Part shown: positions 58,603 through 64,000 of the stretch, piece after piece
How positions within the stretch are numbered: the first letter of the stretch is position 1
Layout of the letters: each line of letters begins with the position of its first letter
Assembly: GCA_029253585.1 (NCBI GenBank)
Contig: JAQWZF010000031.1
Coordinates: forward strand, 124,001-188,000
Direction of reading: 5' to 3'
Length of the DNA: 64,000 bases
Source: Gammaproteobacteria bacterium
GTDB taxonomy: Bacteria; Pseudomonadota; Gammaproteobacteria; Pseudomonadales; Pseudohongiellaceae
Notes under the pieces: generated by a model
The model's database searches: none
The model's input: only the letters and a program-made list of their open reading frames with translations
Told to the model about the DNA's origin: nothing
Translations under genes and position numbers: made by a program

Positions 58603-59304
58603 GTGGAAAAAAGAGTAATTGTAGCTCTGGACTTTAATTCGGCGGATGCGGCCTTGGATCTTGTTGATAGTCTGGATGCCAGTCTGTGTCGATTAAAGAT
58701 CGGTAAGGAGTTGTTTACTGCCTGTGGGCCCGATTTGGTGAGGCAGATACAAGATCGCGGCTTCGAAATTTTTCTGGATCTTAAGTTTCATGACATTCCG
58801 AATACGGTGGCGAAGGCAGCCAAGGTTATAGGGGATATGGGGGTCTGGATGTTTAACGTTCATGCCTCTGGAGGCCAAGCTATGATGGAGGCTGCGCGGG
58901 AGGCCCTGTTGCAATTCGAAGAAGGGCGCCCGAAACTTATTGCAGTAACTGTACTCACCAGCCTGGCCCAGGAAGACCTCAATCAAATAGGATTCGGGCG
59001 TACTCCCGAGGAGCAGGTGAGTAAGCTGGCCTTCCTGACGTGTGATGCGGGTCTAGATGGTGTGGTGTGTTCTGCTGCAGAGACGCGTTTGCTAAGGGCT
59101 CAGTTACCTAAAGATTTCTGCTTAGTAACCCCGGGCATCCGTCGAGCAGAAGATGCGGCGGGGGACCAGAAGCGTGTTCTAGGCCCCGCGGATGCGATAC
59201 ACAGTGGCAGTAATTTTCTGGTAGTTGGCCGGCCAATTACCCAGGCTGACTCTCCGAACGAGGTGCTCAAGGAGTTTAATTCCGCCATAACTAGCGTCAG
59301 CTAA
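58603..59304 (+). CDS. pyrF: Orotidine 5'-phosphate decarboxylase
   Basis: About 233 aa. The GTG at 58603 is chosen because GGAG lies 5 nt upstream and it gives MEKRVIVALDFNSADAAL, the family N-terminus; a longer in-frame start would overlap lapB. Catalytic FLDLKFHDIPNTV carries the Lys-Asp-Asp network. Makes UMP in pyrimidine synthesis. Confidence 0.96.
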   Translation: MEKRVIVALDFNSADAALDLVDSLDASLCRLKIGKELFTACGPDLVRQIQDRGFEIFLDLKFHDIPNTVAKAAKVIGDMGVWMFNVHASGGQAMMEAAREALLQFEEGRPKLIAVTVLTSLAQEDLNQIGFGRTPEEQVSKLAFLTCDAGLDGVVCSAAETRLLRAQLPKDFCLVTPGIRRAEDAAGDQKRVLGPADAIHSGSNFLVVGRPITQADSPNEVLKEFNSAITSVS

Positions 59305-59382
59305 TTTCTTTACTAAGCTATTGTGTACAGCGCAATGCTGTTTACACCTACATTTGTTAAATATAGCGATAAGGAAATTACT

Positions 59383-59691
59383 ATGAGTAGATTTACGGTT
59401 CCTAGACTGGCGATTGCCGCTTTACTGTTGGCGTTTTCAACAGTTAGCTTGGTAGTTGAAGCACAGCCTGGCACCACCCAGCAAGTTCAAGTGCTAGACA
59501 TTAATAGTGCAGATGCTACGGCGATAGCCGCGGCGCTGGATGGCATTGGTTTGACCAAGGCGCAGGAAATTGTCGCCTACAGAGAAATGGTTGGCAGCTT
59601 CCACTAGCTGGAAGAAATGGCTGAAGTGAAAGGTATTGGAGCTGCTACGATTGAGAAGAACAGGCAGCGCATAATAGTCGTAAATAAGTAG
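59383..59691 (+). pseudogene. comEA: ComEA-type helix-hairpin-helix protein interrupted by an in-frame amber codon
   Basis: The frame from ATG 59383 codes for a signal peptide (LAIAALLLAFSTVSLVVEA) and the ComEA-type DNA-binding module: LDINSADATAIAAALDGIG, then KAQEIVAYREMVGSFH. A TAG at 59605-59607 stops it at codon 75, but the frame goes on with LEEMAEVKGIGAATIEKNRQ, the second hairpin, to a stop at 59689-59691. ComEA binds incoming DNA in natural transformation. This is a nonsense-interrupted gene, a readthrough case, or a sequence error. 78 nt after pyrF. Confidence 0.75.
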
Positions 59692-59707
59692 CGGTACTCG
59701 CTCGACA

Positions 59708-59737
59708 AGGCACTTTCATTATGTTTTGAAAGTGCCT
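59708..59737 (+). terminator. Rho-independent terminator after comEA
   Basis: AGGCACTTTCA (59708-59718) and TGAAAGTGCCT (59727-59737) form a perfect 11-bp stem with an 8-nt loop, followed by GATTTTATTAC. It ends the pyrF-comEA transcript. Confidence 0.85.
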
Positions 59738-59812
59738 GATTTTATTACTGAAAATATTTAAAAGCCCGCTATAATAAGCTCTCTGGACTGTCTGCGAACG
59801 AGCTTGTATTAG

Positions 59813-60826
59813 ATGTCACTCCTGCTATTGATTAGCCTGCTGTTTATTGGCTCTGCACTCTTCACCGGGCTGTTTCGCTTAGCGGCGCAGCGGACTAGGC
59901 TTAATGATGTCCCTGTCTCCAGAAGCGCCCATTCTGCACCTGTTCCCGTCGGGGGAGGGCTGTCGATAGTTGTGTTGCTTCTGCTTGTCGCCGGCTATGG
60001 GTATTCTGTTGAGATTATTCGGATAAATGAGTTAGCTGCTCTCATGGCCGGCCTGGTAATTGCCTGCATCGGTATGGTGGACGATGTGAAGCAGCTAGAT
60101 ATCCGCTGGCGAATACCGGCGCAGTTTCTGGCCGCAATCTATGTTGTTTATTGCCTGGGCGATGTTCCTGCTATCGATTTCGGCCTCTTCGTGTTTCCTG
60201 AGTCTTTATTGCTTAACGTAATTGCCGTATTCGCGCTTGTTTGGTTGCTAAACTTATTCAATTTTATGGATGGAATAGACGGTATAGCGGCGACCGAACT
60301 TATCGCCGTGAACCTGATTTCGATAGTGATTGTTATAAATACCGATGAACTCATAACGTTACTCTCCGCGGGTTTAGCCGCTGCAGCAGGAGGGTTCCTG
60401 CTCTGGAACTGGGCTCCCGCTAAAATATTCATGGGCGATGTGGGTAGCAGCTTTATTGGCTTCAGCCTGGGGGTCATGGCGTTGCTATCTATGCACCATG
60501 GCAGCATGACGGTATGGGCTTGGGTGTTACTGGTAGGAGTGTTCATAGTGGATGCCACCTTGACCCTGTTCAATCGATTCAGACGAAAACAACGCTGGTT
60601 CGAGGCGCACGCATCACATGCCTATCAAAACGCAGCCAGGCACTACAAGAGTCACGCGAAAGTGACGATAACGGTATTATTGATTAACCTCTTTTGGCTG
60701 GGGCCCTTGGCGTGGCTGTCTATGCAATACCCCGAAATGGGGCTGGTCATCGCAATCGTTGGCCTGCTACCTTTGGTATTACTGGCCAGGCGCTTCGGTG
60801 CAGGGGTCGAGCAATTTATGCTTTAG
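59813..60826 (+). CDS. wbpL: Undecaprenyl-phosphate glycosyl-1-phosphate transferase, WecA/WbpL-like
   Basis: A 337-aa protein with about 10 spans, MraY/WecA family. GMVDDVKQLDIRWR (Asp-rich), NFMDGIDGIAATE and FMGDVGSSFIGF are conserved motifs. Starts O-antigen or similar glycan synthesis on undecaprenyl phosphate. Next to wbpM, as in Pseudomonas O-antigen clusters, but without other glycosyltransferases here. Confidence 0.9.
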   Translation: MSLLLLISLLFIGSALFTGLFRLAAQRTRLNDVPVSRSAHSAPVPVGGGLSIVVLLLLVAGYGYSVEIIRINELAALMAGLVIACIGMVDDVKQLDIRWRIPAQFLAAIYVVYCLGDVPAIDFGLFVFPESLLLNVIAVFALVWLLNLFNFMDGIDGIAATELIAVNLISIVIVINTDELITLLSAGLAAAAGGFLLWNWAPAKIFMGDVGSSFIGFSLGVMALLSMHHGSMTVWAWVLLVGVFIVDATLTLFNRFRRKQRWFEAHASHAYQNAARHYKSHAKVTITVLLINLFWLGPLAWLSMQYPEMGLVIAIVGLLPLVLLARRFGAGVEQFML

Positions 60827-60877
60827 CTAATAAGCGATTTTACTACTGAATTAAATTAGAGATATGAAAGGAATAAC

Positions 60878-62863
60878 ATGAACTTGAAGACCATCCCACT
60901 CTCGCGATCGGTTAAGCAGATACTAATGATGCTTGCCGATGCGTTCATGATTGTGGCGGCTTTGGCGCTCTCCTACACATTGCTTGGTAAAGATTTCTTC
61001 GGCCAGGAGCAGCGCTTCTATTTCTACCTCTGTCTCGCTACGACGGTTAGCATTCTGGTGTTTATTCGCATAGGGTTGTACAGGGCTCTTGTGCTCTACA
61101 TGGGGCTGCAGAGTGGTTTTCTAATATTTCAGGGTGTTACAGCAGCTAGCAGTCTGTTTGCTGCCTCCTATTTCTTTGTAAAAACACCGGAATCTTCCGA
61201 CTTATCGATCCTGCCCATTTTCTGGATGATTGCGCTCTTGTTGATTGGGGGCGTGCGCTTCCTTGCCAAGGTTCTGTTACAAAGCCTCATTCAGAATTTT
61301 CGTCCAAAAGAGCCGGTCATCATCTACGGCGCCGGTAGTTCTGGCATGCAGCTGTTGGTTGCGCTGCAGAATGGAGATCAGTATCTGCCAGTCGCCTTTG
61401 TAGATGATAGTCATAATATGCTTGGCAATACGGTCCATGGCATTCGCGTTTATAGCCCGAACTCCCTGTACGAACTGATAGAGAGTTATTCGGTACGACA
61501 GATATTTTTAGCGATGCCTTCGGCGACTCATTTGGAGCGTAAGGAGATTTTGAATCGTCTTGAACATTTGCCGGTTCATGTGAAGACAGTGCCGGACCTG
61601 TTCGATATGGTGTCCGGTAAGGTGGGCGTCGATGAGATTCGAGAGATAGATATAGAAGATCTCCTCGGTCGCGATATCGTTCCTCCTAACCCGGAACTGT
61701 TAGGTGCCTGTATTACAGATCAGTCAGTTATGGTGACGGGAGCGGGGGGCTCAATAGGGTCAGAGCTATGCCGGCAAATAATAGAGATCAATCCCTCCAA
61801 GTTGGTCTTGCTGGATTCCTTTGAGTTTGGTCTTTATAAATTGGAGGCAGAACTTGTTAAAAAACTGCAGAGCATCGAAGGCGGCGATAGCATTGAGATA
61901 ATCGCATTGCTGGGGTCAATCGGGAACAAATTGCAGATGGAGAATGCAATCAAGACATTCGAGGTAGACACCATCTATCATGCGGCGGCGTACAAGCAAG
62001 TTCCTATGGTCGAGAAGAATGTTGTTGAGGGAGTGCAAAATAATATATTTGGCACTTTAATCTCGGCGCAAGCGGCGGAGAAATTTAGAGTCAAAAATTT
62101 TGTGCTCATTTCTACGGACAAAGCCGTGCGGCCGACCAATGTCATGGGTGCGACAAAGAGATTCGCCGAACAAGTTTTGCAGGCGATGGCGGTTCGCAAA
62201 AGTTCAACAAAATTTAGCATGGTGCGATTCGGTAATGTCCTGGGCTCTTCGGGCTCGGTGGTACCGTTGTTTCGACATCAGATAAGCATTGGCGGGCCGG
62301 TTACCGTGACCCATCCGGAGGTTACCCGCTATTTCATGACGGTACAGGAAGCTGCGCAGCTGGTTATTCAGGCTGGTTCGATGGCAACCGGTGGCGACGT
62401 CTTCGTTCTCGACATGCTTGAACCGATTAAGATCATCGACCTGGCAAAGAAGATGGTGCATCTGATGGGCTATGAAGTTAAGGATGAAAACTCCTATAGG
62501 GGAGACATTGCGATCGAATATACGGGATTACGCCCTGGTGAAAAACTCTACGAGGAGTTATTGATTGGTGAGTCGGTAAGCGGCACCGAACACACGAAGA
62601 TACTGCGAGCGGAAGAAGAGACTCTGCCCTGGGGTGATTTAGAGAGTCTGCTCAACAAGATGGACCTTTCCTGTAAGCAGATTGACCTGCAGGAAATCCG
62701 CAACTTACTGAAGGAAGCGGTTCCCGGCTTCGAGTCGAGCGAGAAAGCTAGCGATCATCTACTGTATGAAGGTGTAGCGAAGGTCGGCGTAGAGGGGGAG
62801 GCATTAGCCCAAGAGAGCGATGTGAGGAATACTAGGAAAGTTACGCCTTTGTTTAAAGACTAG
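60878..62863 (+). CDS. wbpM: Nucleoside-diphosphate-sugar 4,6-dehydratase WbpM/FlaA1-like
   Basis: A 661-aa protein with four N-terminal spans, a CoA-binding-like domain (IIYGAGSSGMQLLVAL) and a C-terminal SDR domain: VTGAGGSIGSELCRQI, then STDKAVRPTNVMGATKRFAE with the MxxxK catalytic variant of WbpM. Acts on UDP-GlcNAc-type sugars. AGGAA precedes the ATG. Last gene of this short polysaccharide module. Confidence 0.94.
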   Translation: MNLKTIPLSRSVKQILMMLADAFMIVAALALSYTLLGKDFFGQEQRFYFYLCLATTVSILVFIRIGLYRALVLYMGLQSGFLIFQGVTAASSLFAASYFFVKTPESSDLSILPIFWMIALLLIGGVRFLAKVLLQSLIQNFRPKEPVIIYGAGSSGMQLLVALQNGDQYLPVAFVDDSHNMLGNTVHGIRVYSPNSLYELIESYSVRQIFLAMPSATHLERKEILNRLEHLPVHVKTVPDLFDMVSGKVGVDEIREIDIEDLLGRDIVPPNPELLGACITDQSVMVTGAGGSIGSELCRQIIEINPSKLVLLDSFEFGLYKLEAELVKKLQSIEGGDSIEIIALLGSIGNKLQMENAIKTFEVDTIYHAAAYKQVPMVEKNVVEGVQNNIFGTLISAQAAEKFRVKNFVLISTDKAVRPTNVMGATKRFAEQVLQAMAVRKSSTKFSMVRFGNVLGSSGSVVPLFRHQISIGGPVTVTHPEVTRYFMTVQEAAQLVIQAGSMATGGDVFVLDMLEPIKIIDLAKKMVHLMGYEVKDENSYRGDIAIEYTGLRPGEKLYEELLIGESVSGTEHTKILRAEEETLPWGDLESLLNKMDLSCKQIDLQEIRNLLKEAVPGFESSEKASDHLLYEGVAKVGVEGEALAQESDVRNTRKVTPLFKD

Positions 62864-63001
62864 TTAAGAGCTAGTCTCAGGAGCCAATAAGTTCGACACC
62901 CCCACACGCCTGAGATCGTCACGAAATTCGAACCCGTCAATCTCCTCTATCAGACGAGAACGAGTTCGGACTCCATGACTACGATCACGTTAGTCGCTGT
63001 C

Positions 63002-63571
63002 TTACTGACGCCTTGCCGATGTGATTATAACCGGCTCTGTAGGGACGTTCTGGTAGCCTCTGCTAGTCGCAGTCTCAACGGCTGCGATCTGGTCGACCAC
63101 ATCCATTCCCTCTATGACTTCTCCAAATACGGCATAGCCGAAGCCTCGGGATGTCTCATTAGTATGGTTGAGGAAGTCATTGTTCGCCAGGTTGATGAAG
63201 AACTGGCTGGTAGCACTGTCAACTACGTTGGTTCGTGCCATTGCCAGAGTACCCCGGTCGTTCGGCAGAGAGGCCGAAGCTTCGTTCCTGATCTGCTCAT
63301 AGGTGGATTTTTGCACCATGTCAGTGCCAAAGCCGCCGCCCTGGATCATGAAGCCAGGAATTACGCGATGAAAAACTAGCCCGTCGAAAAAGCTGTTATC
63401 TGTATAACGCAGAAAATTCTCAACTGAAATTGGTGCCTTGTCTGCCCAAAGTTCGATCTTGATGGTGCCTTTGTTTGTCTCCATGACAACGACTGGGTTG
63501 TCCTGAGCCTGAGAAAGCGAGCTCATAAATAGTGGTATGACAAGAAATAGAGATAAAAGTGTTTTTCGCAT
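63002..63571 (-). CDS. ppiA: Exported cyclophilin (PpiA-like)
   Basis: About 189 aa from ATG 63571, selected by GGAGG about 6 nt upstream. Signal peptide MRKTLLSLFLVIPLFMSSLS-QAQ. VFHRVIPGFMIQGGGF and RTNVVDSATSQFFINLAN are PpiA-type cyclophilin motifs. Predicted periplasmic prolyl isomerase. Convergent with wbpM. Confidence 0.93.
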   Translation of the reverse strand: MRKTLLSLFLVIPLFMSSLSQAQDNPVVVMETNKGTIKIELWADKAPISVENFLRYTDNSFFDGLVFHRVIPGFMIQGGGFGTDMVQKSTYEQIRNEASASLPNDRGTLAMARTNVVDSATSQFFINLANNDFLNHTNETSRGFGYAVFGEVIEGMDVVDQIAAVETATSRGYQNVPTEPVIITSARRQ

Positions 63572-63828
63572 AGGTTGCCTCCAATATAGCGGGTATGCCT
63601 GAATTTCCAAGCCGCTAACTATACATTAACTGGCCCGGGCTTAACCACAGGTGAATCACGCCAGCGGCAAGGGGCTTGCTAGCTTTAGCCTGGCTTGTCG
63701 TTTGTGCAGATTTGCTGGTGCATCGATGGGTTAATGATGGGTTGAAGCTACGGCTATTGGGCCTATTGTGTGCGTGCTGTCTAAATACCCTGTTATGAAG
63801 CGTGTTAAAGAGGGTCCTGCAGAAAGAG

Positions 63829-63862
63829 AAAACCCGCGTAGCTGATGGGCTACACGGGTTTT
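63829..63862 (-). terminator. Terminator of tRNA-Asn
   Basis: On the minus strand AAAACCCGTGTAGC pairs with GCTACGCGGGTTTT around a short loop (one mismatch), followed by a T-rich stretch (CTCTTTCT). It lies 4 nt past the tRNA CCA end. Confidence 0.8.
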
Positions 63863-63866
63863 TGTT

Positions 63867-63941
63867 TGGCTGCCCAACCAAGACTCGAACTTGGAACCAA
63901 GTGATTAACAGTCACCTACTCTACCATTGAGCTATTGGGCA
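63867..63941 (-). tRNA. tRNA-Asn (anticodon GTT)
   Basis: A 75-nt tRNA with an encoded CCA. The acceptor stem pairs TGCCCAA with TTGGGCA; the anticodon loop ACTGTTAAT (anticodon at 63907-63909 on the plus strand) reads Asn, and the T-arm holds GTTCGAGTC. Followed by its own terminator. Confidence 0.97.
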
Positions 63942-64000
63942 TTATTTGCGGCTATACATATGGTTTTCAGAGTATAGCTGCGAACCGCGCGTATACTAAT

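Noticed and set aside
63942..64000. Possible tRNA-Asn promoter with a TATACT element
   Set aside because: The sequence ends 59 nt upstream, and a second tRNA could precede it, so promoter assignment is unsafe.
1..64000. Mobile elements, CRISPR arrays or prophage
   Set aside because: No transposase, integrase, regular spaced repeats or phage structural genes were seen on either strand.

Overview
The window is chromosomal DNA from a gammaproteobacterium. Gene order follows the Pseudomonas-type backbone in several blocks: argF/grxD/rnt/pyrC/argG/nth/rnf/metG/dcd, fliA next to a ccm operon, trpS/scpA/scpB/rluB, and yciK/mupP/ubiG/mtaD/gyrA/pheA/tyrA-aroA/cmk/rpsA/ihfB. Base composition is intermediate. 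NrdA with two ATP-cones, NrdB, the TyrA-AroA fusion and GyrA with Thr at the E. coli Ser83 position all resemble Pseudomonadales proteins. I infer a (possibly marine) member of the wider Pseudomonadales/Cellvibrionales group; the species cannot be named from this window. No insertion sequence, prophage, CRISPR array or rRNA operon was seen. One tRNA gene (Asn) is present.

Layout. 1-3.1 kb: 3' end of a DinG-type helicase, then small minus-strand genes (glycine-zipper membrane protein, an exported cyclophilin with an insert, a MocA-like nucleotidyltransferase). 3.2-8.2 kb: nrdA-nrdB with an upstream region of about 700 bp holding one perfect NrdR box and one degenerate one. 8.2-15.3 kb: arginine and pyrimidine genes (argF, pyrC, argG), an orphan hydantoinase B, grxD, rnt and nth. 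15.3-20.1 kb: an rnfABCDE cluster. 20.2-25.2 kb: an exported serine protease, metG, a 54-aa rubredoxin and dcd. 25.7-33.9 kb: an isolated fliA followed by ccmABCDEFGHI. 33.9-36.5 kb: LysE-type exporter, moaA, moaB and a 37-codon membrane microprotein gene. 36.9-47.8 kb: xthA, a second cyclophilin, yciI, yciB, yciO, trpS, scpAB, rluB, then minus-strand yciK-mupP-ubiG-mtaD. 48-59.3 kb: gyrA, pheA, tyrA-aroA, cmk, rpsA, ihfB, lapAB, pyrF. 59.4-64 kb: a comEA interrupted by an amber codon, wbpL, wbpM, a third cyclophilin and tRNA-Asn.

The most unusual locus is the Rnf cluster. The rnfG gene is absent: rnfD and rnfE overlap by ATGA. All four membrane cysteines that in canonical RnfA and RnfE hold the intramembrane iron centre are replaced. 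The Fe-S motifs of RnfB and RnfC and the flavin-attachment threonine of RnfD are kept. Loss of both the intramembrane iron site and its electron acceptor RnfG suggests a re-wired Rnf-like complex, not random decay.

The neighbouring Ccm system also departs from consensus at functional positions: Phe replaces the CcmE heme-ligand Tyr, and the WWD motifs of CcmC and CcmF are altered. Other points worth checking are fliA directly beside ccmA without chemotaxis or flagellar genes, the microprotein gene with its own Shine-Dalgarno sequence and terminator beside a field of GTAACA repeats, PheA without its chorismate mutase domain, and the amber codon in comEA.
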